DNA of 64,000 bases from Adhaeribacter rhizoryzae (GTDB lineage: Bacteria; Bacteroidota; Bacteroidia; Cytophagales; Hymenobacteraceae), in assembly GCF_008629685.1 (NCBI RefSeq), contig NZ_VWSF01000016.1, positions 62,001-126,000 of the forward strand, given 5' to 3'. Every line of letters starts with the position of its first letter. Position 1 is the stretch's first letter. The notes under the pieces were generated by a model. The model saw only the letters and a list, made by a program, of their open reading frames with translations. It was not told the DNA's origin and searched no databases. This document shows positions 17,596 through 26,377 of the stretch, piece after piece. The position numbers and the translations under genes were made by a program.

Positions 17596-19074
17596 ATGCA
17601 AAAAATTACCCTAGTTACCCTTCAACTGCTGCTTCTTTTAGCGTTTACCCGGTGCAGTAAACCGCAGTATGCCGGGGCCGATTTAGCCAAAACCGATTAC
17701 CGGCAGGAAATAAACCAGTACGGCATTACCTGGACTTTTGATAAACCCGTGCAAAGCGGTCAGTTTATTACCGGCGACTGGTGGGTAGTTGGCCCGGTAA
17801 CCGTAGTTAAAATTACCCCGGAACCGGGTCCCATCCGGACAGATGCTACCAACATTAAAATTAACCATTGGGGCGATACCAGCCTGAAAACCGATACGGC
17901 CATGCGCAACGGCTCTATGATTGTGCTAAAGGTAGGTACCAGGCAAAGCTACGATTCCCGGTCCGGATCGTACAGCCCCGATGGTGTAATTAAGTTACCC
18001 TTGCAGCTCGCACCCAACCGGTCACTGATTTCTTCTATCAGCAATACCACTTTGCCGGTCGATAATTTTGCAAAGAATATTCTGCCGGAAAGCGAAAAAA
18101 AATGCCAGAACGTCATGAAAACGGCGGCTGTTTTAACCTGTTTAACCGCCGTTCCGCCCCGCGATGCATTCCGGCCGCCTTATGCCGGAACCGAAAAACC
18201 GATATTCCAGGCCCGAAACATTAATTGGAAAAATTTACCCCAACTAAAGCCTGCCGGCGAAGTGCCCAACTGGGCAGAATTCGAACGCTATTTCCAGCGG
18301 CCCTGGCTGGACCACCTGATGAGTTGGGAGCAGCAGGAACTGGTACCCAACGAAAACGGACCCAACTACGGCCGCGAACACGCCCGCCTGGTTTCGATGG
18401 CTAGTTTAATGCTGCTATTGGATGTACCGCAGGCGCAAAAAGAAAAATTAGCCATTGGTTTAATTCAGCGGGGCATTGATTTGTACGGGTTGGCCCAAGT
18501 AGGCGGCTACTGGAACGAAGGCGGCGGCCATTCGAGTGGCCGCAAGTGGCCGATTTTATTTGCCAGTATTATGCTCGATAATCCTACGCTTACCCAACTA
18601 CCCGAAACTGCCTTTTTTCACGAAGATACCCAAACGTATTACGGCAAGGGCTGGTTTGGGCAAAATGCGCTTTATTGGATGGTGATGCACCACGGCAAGC
18701 GCGACCACTACGAAGAAAAACCGCCCGAGCAGTGGGAAAAATGGGATAAAACCTCCGAAAGTTACCGCTTGTGCTGCAATGCCGTCGCCTGGACCGGAAC
18801 TGCCTTGGCCGCCCGGTATCTGAAAGCTATAAAACGCTGGAACCACGATGCGCATTTTGATTACATCGACCGATGGATGCGCCTGGACGATCCATATGCC
18901 AGCGCCCGCGGTACACATCCCCGCCCCAAAGCCGAAACCACCACTTTCGACCCTTTTGTAACCGCTATGTGGCGGGCGCACCGCGATAAAGCTCCTGCAC
19001 AAGAAATGGCCGGCAACCCCCGCATGTGGGTCTGGCAAGGCAACAAAGGCAACTGGATACCTAACCCGCAATAA
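17596..19074 (+). CDS. Unrecognised PUL lipoprotein, possible (alpha/alpha)n-toroid enzyme
   Basis: I do not recognise this 492-residue protein. It has a lipoprotein-type N-terminus (signal ending AFTRC, Cys20). A beta-rich N-terminal half (about 35-160) contains GITWTFDKPVQSGQF and GDWWVVGP. The helical C-terminal half contains RPWLDHLMSWEQQE, GREHARL, GGYWNEGGGHSSGRK (about 304-318), GKGWFGQNALYWMVMHHGKRD and LCCNAVAWTGTA. Conserved-looking Trp, His, Glu and Arg residues in these blocks suggest a carbohydrate-processing active site on a helical toroid. The gene lies between the lyase fusion and a heparinase II/III protein and is read in the same direction, so a role in depolymerising the same glycan is likely. 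The reaction cannot be stated from sequence alone. Confidence 0.8.
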   Translation: MQKITLVTLQLLLLLAFTRCSKPQYAGADLAKTDYRQEINQYGITWTFDKPVQSGQFITGDWWVVGPVTVVKITPEPGPIRTDATNIKINHWGDTSLKTDTAMRNGSMIVLKVGTRQSYDSRSGSYSPDGVIKLPLQLAPNRSLISSISNTTLPVDNFAKNILPESEKKCQNVMKTAAVLTCLTAVPPRDAFRPPYAGTEKPIFQARNINWKNLPQLKPAGEVPNWAEFERYFQRPWLDHLMSWEQQELVPNENGPNYGREHARLVSMASLMLLLDVPQAQKEKLAIGLIQRGIDLYGLAQVGGYWNEGGGHSSGRKWPILFASIMLDNPTLTQLPETAFFHEDTQTYYGKGWFGQNALYWMVMHHGKRDHYEEKPPEQWEKWDKTSESYRLCCNAVAWTGTALAARYLKAIKRWNHDAHFDYIDRWMRLDDPYASARGTHPRPKAETTTFDPFVTAMWRAHRDKAPAQEMAGNPRMWVWQGNKGNWIPNPQ

Positions 19075-19126
19075 TTAACCAAGCTGCATACCAACCTGAT
19101 TTACAATACCAACTAAATTTTTTCAA

Positions 19127-21031
19127 ATGAAAATATTCCACCACTTAATTAATCTCCTGGCCGTTTTGCTGCTGCTATCCACTTCGGTAGCAGCGCAAAC
19201 CGGGCCCATTACCACCAACACCAAGCTGCCGGCGCACCCGCGTATATTATTGCTGACCGGCGAAGAAGCCGCTATCCGGAAAACCATCTCGGCCGATAAA
19301 ACCTGGGAGAAAATGCACCAGGCTATCTTAACTGAAAGCGATAATTTACTGGATAAACCACCGGTAGAAAGAATTCAGATTGGCCGGCGTTTACTCGATA
19401 AATCGCGGGAGGCCTTGCGGCGCATATTCTTTTTGTCGTATGCTTACCGCTTAAGCCAGCAACCTAAATATTTAGCGCGGGCCGAGAAAGAGATGGTTGC
19501 CATTGCGGGGTTCAGCGACTGGAATCCTTCGCACTTTCTGGATGTGGCCGAAATGACCATGGCCATGGCGATTGGTTATGACTGGCTGCACCCAAATTTA
19601 TCGGCTACGGCTAAAACTGCCATCAAAGAAGCCATTCTAAAAAAAGGTTTAGAACCTTCGCTCAATCCCAAACACAATAGCTGGCTGAAAGTAACCCACA
19701 ACTGGAACCAGGTTTGTAATGCCGGTATGGCTTACGGTGCCCTGGCTATTTACGAAGACCAGCCCGAACTCGCCCGCAATATTATTAATCGCGCCATCGA
19801 AACCATTGTGCTGCCTATGCATGATTATAGTCCGGGCGGCGCTTACCCCGAAGGTTATGGTTACTGGGGCTACGGCACCAGCTTTAACGTGATGTTTAAC
19901 AGTGCCATCGAGAAAGCCTTTGGGCAGGATTTTAATTTAAACAGCCAGCCCGGTTTTCTGCAAACGGCCGGTTACCTGCAAAACATGACGGGCCCATCGG
20001 GTAGTTCTTTTAATTATTCCGATGCTGGTACCGGCGGCGGTTTGCAGCCGGCTATGTTCTGGTTCGCGAATAAACTAAAAGACCCCTCGGTGTTGTGGGT
20101 AGAGCGCAGCCGTTTACAAAATGAAGATGCCAGCAAACACGTAAAAGATCGCCTGCTGCCGGCCATTATGATTTGGAGCAACGGCCAGAGCATCCAAAAT
20201 ATTCCGACTCCGAAGGAGAAAGTTTGGGCAGGCGGGGGCAGTATGCCGGTAGCCCTCATGCGCACCTCCTGGACCGACCCAAACGCGATTTACGTAGGGT
20301 TTAAAGGCGGTTCAGCCTCGGTAAACCACGCCCACATGGATATTGGATCGTTTGTAATGGAAGCCAACGGCGTACGTTGGGCCATGGACTTTGGTATGCA
20401 AAGTTACGAATCGCTCGAATCGAAAGGCATACAATTATTTGGCCGTACCCAGGATGCCCAGCGCTGGGAAGTATTCCGGTACACCAACCGGGTGCACAAT
20501 ACGCTTACAGTAAATAATGAACTGCAACGCGTAGCTGGCAAAGCCCCAATTACGGGTTATTCCAAAGCACCGGCCTTTATGAGTGCCATTACCGACATGA
20601 GCACTGTTTACGAGGGTTCGCTGGCCAAAGCTAACCGGGGTATTGCCGTTGTAGATCAGGCGTATGTTGTGGTACGCGACGAGCTGGAAACCCTACCACA
20701 AGCCAGCACCGTACGCTGGACTATGCTAACCCCCGCCCAGGTAAAAATCACCGGCAAAAACCGCGCGGAGTTAACCCAAAACGGTAAAAAACTGATTTTG
20801 CAAGTGCAGGAACCAGCGCAAATAACTATGAAAACCTGGTCCACCGATCCGCCTAAAGACTACGATGCACCGAACCCCGGAACAACCCTGGTCGGTTTCG
20901 AAGCCAAAATGCCGGCCAATTCCAAAGGAACCCTAACGGTTTTGTTAATTCCGGAAAATGCCGAAAAGAAAGCAACTAACAAAGTTCATCCCTTAGCCCA
21001 CTGGCCGAAATCACCGCTACCTGGTAAGTAG
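19127..21031 (+). CDS. Heparinase II/III-superfamily polysaccharide lyase (heparinase II-like)
   Basis: The 634-residue secreted protein (signal MKIFHHLINL...SVAAQ) has an alpha/alpha-toroid N-terminal domain (about 35-360). A beta-sandwich Hepar_II_III_C domain (about 365-620) follows. The segment THNWNQVCNAG (190-200) resembles the active-site block of heparinase II-type enzymes, and Tyr-rich EGYGYWGYG (242-250) probably carries the catalytic Tyr. NHAHMDIGSF (400-409) supplies the His/Asp set for the metal or structural site in the C-terminal domain. The family cleaves uronate glycans by beta-elimination. Together with GH88 and PL8 relatives this supports a glucuronate-type substrate. True specificity (heparin, ulvan, bacterial capsule) cannot be inferred. 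Confidence 0.9.
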   Translation: MKIFHHLINLLAVLLLLSTSVAAQTGPITTNTKLPAHPRILLLTGEEAAIRKTISADKTWEKMHQAILTESDNLLDKPPVERIQIGRRLLDKSREALRRIFFLSYAYRLSQQPKYLARAEKEMVAIAGFSDWNPSHFLDVAEMTMAMAIGYDWLHPNLSATAKTAIKEAILKKGLEPSLNPKHNSWLKVTHNWNQVCNAGMAYGALAIYEDQPELARNIINRAIETIVLPMHDYSPGGAYPEGYGYWGYGTSFNVMFNSAIEKAFGQDFNLNSQPGFLQTAGYLQNMTGPSGSSFNYSDAGTGGGLQPAMFWFANKLKDPSVLWVERSRLQNEDASKHVKDRLLPAIMIWSNGQSIQNIPTPKEKVWAGGGSMPVALMRTSWTDPNAIYVGFKGGSASVNHAHMDIGSFVMEANGVRWAMDFGMQSYESLESKGIQLFGRTQDAQRWEVFRYTNRVHNTLTVNNELQRVAGKAPITGYSKAPAFMSAITDMSTVYEGSLAKANRGIAVVDQAYVVVRDELETLPQASTVRWTMLTPAQVKITGKNRAELTQNGKKLILQVQEPAQITMKTWSTDPPKDYDAPNPGTTLVGFEAKMPANSKGTLTVLLIPENAEKKATNKVHPLAHWPKSPLPGK

Positions 21032-21076
21032 TAGTACGAAATACCGGATGTGTAATATTTTATAAGGCTAGTGAGC

Positions 21077-21147
21077 CCACATTTGTCATTCAGGAGGAAC
21101 CTATTTAGCAGGTAGCCAAATAGGTTCCTCCTGAATGACAAATGTGG
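21077..21147. repeat. Perfect 30-bp inverted repeat
   Basis: The left arm 21077-21106 and the right arm 21118-21147 are exact reverse complements over 30 bp with an 11-nt spacer. The arm begins CCACATTTGTCATTCAGG. A degenerate relative lies at 29912-30000. The structure sits between two lyase genes and would form a very stable RNA hairpin, but it has no U-tract. It may be a nonautonomous mobile element or a processing signal. Confidence 0.85.
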
Positions 21148-21232
21148 ATTGCTTAAACTATCAATATTTTTCCACTAATATTTTATCAAACCTGAGCCTA
21201 TCTCACAGTCAATATATTTTAAATTATCTCTC

Positions 21233-22315
21233 ATGCGAAGTATACGCTTATTAATATTTATTTTCTTTTGTCTTGTTTTAAGCCAACATGCGGTTGCTTA
21301 CGAGCATCCGGGCGGCATGCACCCGAAAAAGCAGATTGACTTTGTAAAGCAGAAAATCAAGCAAAAAGAACAGCCTTACTACCAGGCTTATCAGCAGTTA
21401 ATAGCCGAGGCAGATTCGGCGTTGCAGGCAAAAGACCATGCGTTGGCCGATTTTAATGTACCAGGCTATTACCGCGATGCCTTGGCCCACCGGACCAACT
21501 CCAAAAGTTTACAAACCGACGCTTTTAACGCTTACGCTTGCGCCCTGGCTTACCAATTAAGCGGTAAAAAAAAGTACGCCGATAAATCGCTGGAGTTCTT
21601 AATGGCTTGGGCAAACAAGAATACAAAATATTCGAACGCCGACGGCAGCCTCGTGATGGCTTACTCCGGTACCGCCATGATTATTTCGGCCGAACTCCTC
21701 TACAACTACAAAGGCTGGAAAGCTAAAGACAAAGAACAGTTTATGGGTTGGGCCAAAAACGTTTACCGGAAATCGGCCGACGAAATTCGTAACCGCAAAA
21801 ACAACTGGGCCGACTGGGGCCGGTTGGGCTCTATTTTAACCGCCTATCTGCTCGACGATAAAGCTGAAGTGGCCGAAAATATTCGTTTAATAAAAAGCGA
21901 CTTGTTTCATAAAATTGCCCCGGACGGGCACATGCCCGAAGAAGTAAAGCGAGAGGCCAACGGCATTTGGTATACCTATTTTTCGCTGGCTCCGATTACG
22001 GCGGCAAGTTGGGTTGCCTACCAGGCCGATGGCACCAATCTGTTTACCTACCAGGAAGACGGCCGCTCCATTAAAACCGCATTGGATTATATGCTTTACC
22101 ACAGTCAGCACCCCGATGAGTGGAAGTGGTTCCAAAAGCCGCACCCCGGCAAACCGAGTTCCTGGCCCGGCAATTTACTAGAAGCCATGTACCCGATTTA
22201 CAAAGACGAAAAGTACAACGCCTATGTAAAAGAGGCGCGGCCGCTGTATTACCCCGCACACCACTTTGCCTGGACTTTTCCTACGCTCATGAGACCCTTT
22301 TTAATTTATGATTAA
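21233..22315 (+). CDS. Alginate-lyase-superfamily protein, possibly PL38-like
   Basis: This 360-residue secreted protein has signal MRSIRLLIFIFF...AVAY. The single alpha/alpha-toroid begins with the family-typical EHPGGMHPKKQIDFVKQKI segment. NNWADWGRLG (190-199) is the counterpart of the catalytic Asn/His-Trp block of PF05426-type lyases. Other blocks are REANGIWYTYFSLAPI (about 238-253) and SSWPGNLLEAMYP near the C-terminus. The compact size without extra domains is like the glucuronan-type lyases placed in PL38, but assignment to that family is an inference from layout. It is located between the heparinase-like and PL8-like genes in the same direction and should act on the same uronate polymer in the periplasm or at the surface. 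Confidence 0.82.
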   Translation: MRSIRLLIFIFFCLVLSQHAVAYEHPGGMHPKKQIDFVKQKIKQKEQPYYQAYQQLIAEADSALQAKDHALADFNVPGYYRDALAHRTNSKSLQTDAFNAYACALAYQLSGKKKYADKSLEFLMAWANKNTKYSNADGSLVMAYSGTAMIISAELLYNYKGWKAKDKEQFMGWAKNVYRKSADEIRNRKNNWADWGRLGSILTAYLLDDKAEVAENIRLIKSDLFHKIAPDGHMPEEVKREANGIWYTYFSLAPITAASWVAYQADGTNLFTYQEDGRSIKTALDYMLYHSQHPDEWKWFQKPHPGKPSSWPGNLLEAMYPIYKDEKYNAYVKEARPLYYPAHHFAWTFPTLMRPFLIYD

Positions 22316-22375
22316 AGGTATATTTCTAAACTAACGCTCTGGCAAAATCAATCATATATTTTACATATACAGAAA

Positions 22376-22408
22376 GCTCCCCTCCTGTTTTAGGAGGGGT
22401 AGGGGTGG
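22376..22408. repeat. CCCCTCC/GGAGGGG intergenic hairpin element, copy 2
   Basis: AGCTCCCCTCCTGTTTTAGG continues as AGGGGTAGGGGTGGT. The stem CCCCTCC/GGAGGGG has a TGTTTTA loop. It lies between the PL38-like and PL8-like genes and shares its stem and tail with the element at 38060-38092. Confidence 0.65.
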
Positions 22409-22470
22409 TAAATTTTCAAGTACCTAAATATTGCTACCCACCTACTGCTGTAATATCCTGTTTATCCACC

Positions 22471-24693
22471 ATGAATTATAAATCTGTTTACCTGTTAAGT
22501 TTTTGCTGTTCTGTTTATTTATTGCCTTTCGGGGCAGTTGCGCATAATATATCAGAAAATCTAAAAGCTATTACAGATAACATTGCCCCTGATAAAACGG
22601 CCAATGCCGATCTGGAAAAAATCCGCGCCCGGATTATCGCAGATTTGCTGGAACCGGCAGTTAACGAAGCCCAGATTACGCAACTAATTAAATCCATAAA
22701 GCCGGATGGCAGTTGGCCAAATATTAATTACCAGGATGTATCGCGCACCGGTTTTCAGCACAGCGAGCATTTGCAGCATATGCTGGATATGGGCCGCGCG
22801 CTCAAGAAGCCGGATTCTAAATTTCAAGGCAATCCCGAACTGAAAAAAACGGTTTCGGCGGCGCTGGATTTCTGGCTGAAGCACGATTTTATTTGCGATA
22901 ACTGGTGGTGGAATGAAATGGGTACGCCCAGCCACATGATTAATATTTTACTGGTGCTGGATACTGATTTAACCCCAACCCAGCGCGAGAAAGGTTTAAA
23001 AATTGCGAATCGCGCCAGCCTGGAAGCTTTCGGGGCACGCCCCGGCGGCGACCTGATTCAGATTGCGGCCATGCTGGGTAAGCAAGGTTTATTTGCCCGC
23101 GACGAGCAAATTTTAGAAAGGGTAGTTAAAGTGATGGCCGATGAAATTAAGGTTACCACTGGTCGGGGACTGAAGCCCGATTTAAGTTTTCATCACCGCA
23201 CCGATAATGTAATTTCTACTTTGACTTACGGCACCGGTTACGCCAGCTCGTTTGCGTACTGGGCGGTAAAAATTGCCGGCACCAAATATACCTTACCCGA
23301 ATCGGCCATGAAACTGCTCGTCGATTATTTCCTCGACGGTATTTGCCAATCGATGGTGTATGGCCGGTACCCGGACCTAGGTGCCAAAAACCGCGATTTA
23401 TCCCGCAAAGATATTCTCAGCCCCTCCAGCGCCGAATTAGCCCAAAACTTACTACAGGCCTCGAATTACCGCCGCGAAGAACTGGCCGAGATGGTAAAAA
23501 TCCGCCAAGGCGAAATAAAACCAAATTTAGCGCGTACCCACTTTTTCTGGCATTCGGAATATTTTACCCACCAGCGACCCAATTATTTCGCTTCCGTTAG
23601 GATGCATTCGAGTCGCGGGAATAACATGGAAGAACCGCACAACGAAGAAGGCCTGAAAAACCACCACTTTGCCGACGGCTCTAATTTTATTTCCCTTACA
23701 GGCCAGGAATATTTTAATATTTTCCCGGTGTGGGATTGGCAAAAAATACCCGGTACCACGGTGGTGCAGAAACCCGCCTTGCCGCCCTGGAAGGAAATTG
23801 CCAAAAAAGGAAAATCTGATTTTGTGGGTGGTGTAACCGATGGCAACCTGGGTGCCGCCGCCATTGATTTAACCAGCGTACATGACCCGCTGAAAGCCCG
23901 CAAAGCCTGGTTTTTCTTCGAGAACGAATACGTTTGCCTGGGAGCCGGCATTACCGCCGAAGCCGATTACCCAGTAGCTACTACCCTGAACCAAAGTTTG
24001 CTGAACCAGCAGGTAACCGTAAAACGCAATAACCAGGAAGAAACTTTGCCACCAGGCGAACATACCTTGGATAAAGTTTCGTGGGTAGCGCACGATAATA
24101 TTGCTTATATTTTTACAACACCCACGGCGCTGCACCTGAAAAATAATACCGCTACCGGCAACTGGCGCGAAATAAACCATCATACCTGGGCCACGACCGA
24201 AGAAGTAAAAAAAGATGTGTTTAAGGCGTGGCTCGACCACGGTACCAAACCGCGAAATGCCGGCTACGCCTACATAGTTGTGCCCAACCTGGCAGCTAAT
24301 CAGGTAGAAGCTTACCGCAAGAAAGCTCCATTAGAAATATTAGCGAATACCCCAGAATTGCAAGCGGTAAATAATAAAGCTACCAACGTAAGCCAGGTCG
24401 TATTTTACCAGCCCGGCAAAATAAAAATCACTAAAAATCTGCTGCTTACCGCCCAAAGTCCTTGTATGGTGATGGTTCAGACAGGTAAAAAAGGTATCCA
24501 AAAATTAACAGTTTCGGACCCTTCGCGCAAACTACAAACCTTGCAATTAAATATTACCAGCCGCTTCGAAGGTGCCGGCGACAACTGGCAAGCTACCTGG
24601 CAAGGGAAGAAAGAAGGTACTGTCATACAAGTTAAATTGCCTACCGGCGGTATGGCCGGACAAAGCGTGGTTTTGGAAGCTAAAAACAAATAA
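22471..24693 (+). CDS. Polysaccharide lyase family 8-type enzyme
   Basis: The 740-residue secreted enzyme uses the ATG at 22471 (signal MNYKSVYLLSF...AVA). The longer frame from a GTG at 22405 runs into a repeat element and is rejected. Residues ~35-380 are the alpha/alpha-toroid with the PL8 landmarks NWWWNEMGTP (144-153), DLSFHHRTDN (237-246) and TYGTGY (252-257). GRYPDLGAKNRDLSR begins near residue 298. These provide the Asn, His, Tyr and Arg of the family catalytic set. Residues ~385-735 are the beta-sandwich lyase_8 domains. Known members cut hyaluronate, chondroitin or xanthan on the non-reducing side of glucuronate. Here, with no sulfatase nearby, an unsulfated glucuronate glycan is favoured. 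Confidence 0.92.
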   Translation: MNYKSVYLLSFCCSVYLLPFGAVAHNISENLKAITDNIAPDKTANADLEKIRARIIADLLEPAVNEAQITQLIKSIKPDGSWPNINYQDVSRTGFQHSEHLQHMLDMGRALKKPDSKFQGNPELKKTVSAALDFWLKHDFICDNWWWNEMGTPSHMINILLVLDTDLTPTQREKGLKIANRASLEAFGARPGGDLIQIAAMLGKQGLFARDEQILERVVKVMADEIKVTTGRGLKPDLSFHHRTDNVISTLTYGTGYASSFAYWAVKIAGTKYTLPESAMKLLVDYFLDGICQSMVYGRYPDLGAKNRDLSRKDILSPSSAELAQNLLQASNYRREELAEMVKIRQGEIKPNLARTHFFWHSEYFTHQRPNYFASVRMHSSRGNNMEEPHNEEGLKNHHFADGSNFISLTGQEYFNIFPVWDWQKIPGTTVVQKPALPPWKEIAKKGKSDFVGGVTDGNLGAAAIDLTSVHDPLKARKAWFFFENEYVCLGAGITAEADYPVATTLNQSLLNQQVTVKRNNQEETLPPGEHTLDKVSWVAHDNIAYIFTTPTALHLKNNTATGNWREINHHTWATTEEVKKDVFKAWLDHGTKPRNAGYAYIVVPNLAANQVEAYRKKAPLEILANTPELQAVNNKATNVSQVVFYQPGKIKITKNLLLTAQSPCMVMVQTGKKGIQKLTVSDPSRKLQTLQLNITSRFEGAGDNWQATWQGKKEGTVIQVKLPTGGMAGQSVVLEAKNK

Positions 24694-24731
24694 TCGGGGA
24701 GTAGAATTAAAGAACATAGAGAAAGTACAAC

Positions 24732-26108
24732 ATGGGTAAATTTAAAAGCTGGTGTTTATTAGTCGGGTTGTTCGTGCTGCTGATTTCAGTAGGAGCAAAG
24801 GCGCAAACCAAGCGGGCAGACGGGTATAAAGGTATCTGGTTTACGTTGGGGCAGTTTTCGGAGTACGGCGATAAATATTCCGGCGGTTTAGGTACTTATA
24901 CCGCTAACCACATTCCGGTAGCTATTTACGCGCCAGCGGTGAAAAAAACCTTTTTCGTGTACGGCGGCACCACGCAACAAAACGAAAAACACCTGCTCAT
25001 TATGTTGTCTTACTACGATCACCGGAAGGGCGTGGTACCTAAACCGGTTATTGTGTACGATAAAATGGGCGTGGACGATCCGCACGACAATGCTTCGCTT
25101 TCCATTGATGAACAAGGGTATATCTGGGTATTTGTGAGCGGGCGGAACACTTCGCGGCTAGGGCTAATATTTAAAAGCCGTGAGCCTTACCAGATTAGTG
25201 CTTTCGATAAAATATACGAGGACGACATGACTTACCCGCAGCCCTGGTGGGTACCCGGTAAAGGGTTTATCCATATGTTTACCCGCTACACTAAAGGCCG
25301 GGAGCTGTATTTTGCCACCAGTCCGGATGGGAAAACCTGGGCCCCTGCCCAAAAACTGGCGGGCATGGGCGGCCATTACCAGCTTACCAACCAACACGGG
25401 AATAAACTGGTTTCGGTGTTTAATTACCACCCCGGCGGCAACGTAGATAAGCGTACCAATATTTACCTGGTGCAAACCGAAGATATGGGTAGAACCTGGA
25501 AAACCATATCGGGTAAACCCGTTGTTATTCCTTTAGCCGATTCGCAGCACGAAGCCATCGTAAAAGATTACCAGGCCGAAGGCAAGCTGGTTTACCTGAA
25601 TGACCTGAACTTCGATAAAAATGGCAATCCCGTCATATTAGCCGTGGTGAGCCGCCACTTTCAGCCCGGCCCCAAAGGCGACCCGCACGAGTGGGTAATT
25701 ATTAGTTGGGAAAACGGCCAATGGCAATTCCGGAAAGTCTGCGAATCGACGCACAACTACGACATGGGTTCGCTTTACATTAAAGGCGATTACTGGGGAA
25801 TTATTGGCCCCACCGAACCAGGGCCGCAACGGTACGGTACCGGCGGCGAAATGGCTTTGTGGGTGAGTAAAGATGGCGGCAAAACTTGGGCAAAGCAGCA
25901 ACAAATTACGCAAAACAGCCCGCGTAACCACTCGTATGCCCGTCGTCCGCTAAACGCCCATCCTGGTTTTTACGCTTTCTGGGCCGACGGCAACGCCGAC
26001 AAATTCTCAGAATCGAAGTTATATTTCACAAACAAGAAAGGAAATAAAGTTTGGGAACTGCCTTACCAAATGGAACAGGATTTTGCCAAACCCAAAAGGT
26101 TAAAATAA
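24732..26108 (+). CDS. Secreted BNR_4-type beta-propeller, possible lyase
   Basis: The 458-residue protein (signal MGKFKSWCLL...GAKAQ) is a BNR_4-like propeller. Repeated blades show Asp-box-like SxDxGxTW motifs: SPDGKTWAP (~197), EDMGRTWKT (~251) and SKDGGKTWAK (~380). The opening YKGIWFTLGQFSEYGDKYSGG and the VDDPHDNASLS block with His118 are characteristic of this family. Some ulvan lyases (PL24/PL25) share the fold and use His/Tyr/Arg residues. His118 and Tyr186 (FTRYTKGRE) are candidates here, but this equivalence is not proved. It is unlikely to be a sialidase, since the usual arginine triad context and FRIP motif are not seen. The position 38 nt after PL8 indicates co-expression. Confidence 0.85.
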   Translation: MGKFKSWCLLVGLFVLLISVGAKAQTKRADGYKGIWFTLGQFSEYGDKYSGGLGTYTANHIPVAIYAPAVKKTFFVYGGTTQQNEKHLLIMLSYYDHRKGVVPKPVIVYDKMGVDDPHDNASLSIDEQGYIWVFVSGRNTSRLGLIFKSREPYQISAFDKIYEDDMTYPQPWWVPGKGFIHMFTRYTKGRELYFATSPDGKTWAPAQKLAGMGGHYQLTNQHGNKLVSVFNYHPGGNVDKRTNIYLVQTEDMGRTWKTISGKPVVIPLADSQHEAIVKDYQAEGKLVYLNDLNFDKNGNPVILAVVSRHFQPGPKGDPHEWVIISWENGQWQFRKVCESTHNYDMGSLYIKGDYWGIIGPTEPGPQRYGTGGEMALWVSKDGGKTWAKQQQITQNSPRNHSYARRPLNAHPGFYAFWADGNADKFSESKLYFTNKKGNKVWELPYQMEQDFAKPKRLK

Positions 26109-26166
26109 TGAAGCTATCTAATGAAATATTATTCGCTGTTAAAGAGCAGCCATTTCCCTTTCCTCG

Positions 26167-26236
26167 GTTTGTGCCCTCACAAACCGAAAGAAAGCCGGTA
26201 GCTAAAGTTATGCTACAGGTCTGTGAGGGCACAGAC
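26167..26236. repeat. Imperfect inverted repeat with GTGCCCTCAC arms
   Basis: GTTTGTGCCCTCAC (26167-26180) pairs with GTGAGGGCACAGAC (26223-26236), 13 of 14 positions. It lies between the BNR_4 and heparinase-type genes. Downstream, two 20-21 bp tandem copies of GCTACCAACGTCCAAT(A/T)AAAA occupy 26293-26333. Confidence 0.65.
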
Positions 26237-26292
26237 CTTGGTGACTGGAATATTTAAATAATATAAATCAAAGGTCTAATATCCAACGTCTT

Positions 26293-26333
26293 GCTACCAA
26301 CGTCCAATAAAAGCTACCAACGTCCAATTAAAA
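26293..26333. repeat. Two-copy 20-21 bp tandem repeat
   Basis: GCTACCAACGTCCAATAAAA is immediately followed by GCTACCAACGTCCAATTAAA plus one A, and a further partial copy (CCAACGTCTT) precedes them at about 26283. It sits 45 nt upstream of the next start codon; a protein-binding site is possible. Confidence 0.55.
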
Positions 26334-26377
26334 ATATCCACCACAAATAATTGAATCAACCAAACTTAAAATTTCAC

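Noticed and set aside
24732-26108. Sialidase/neuraminidase
   Set aside because: Asp-box-like motifs are present but the family opening and DDPHDNA block fit BNR_4 proteins, and the expected FRIP and arginine context of sialidases is missing.
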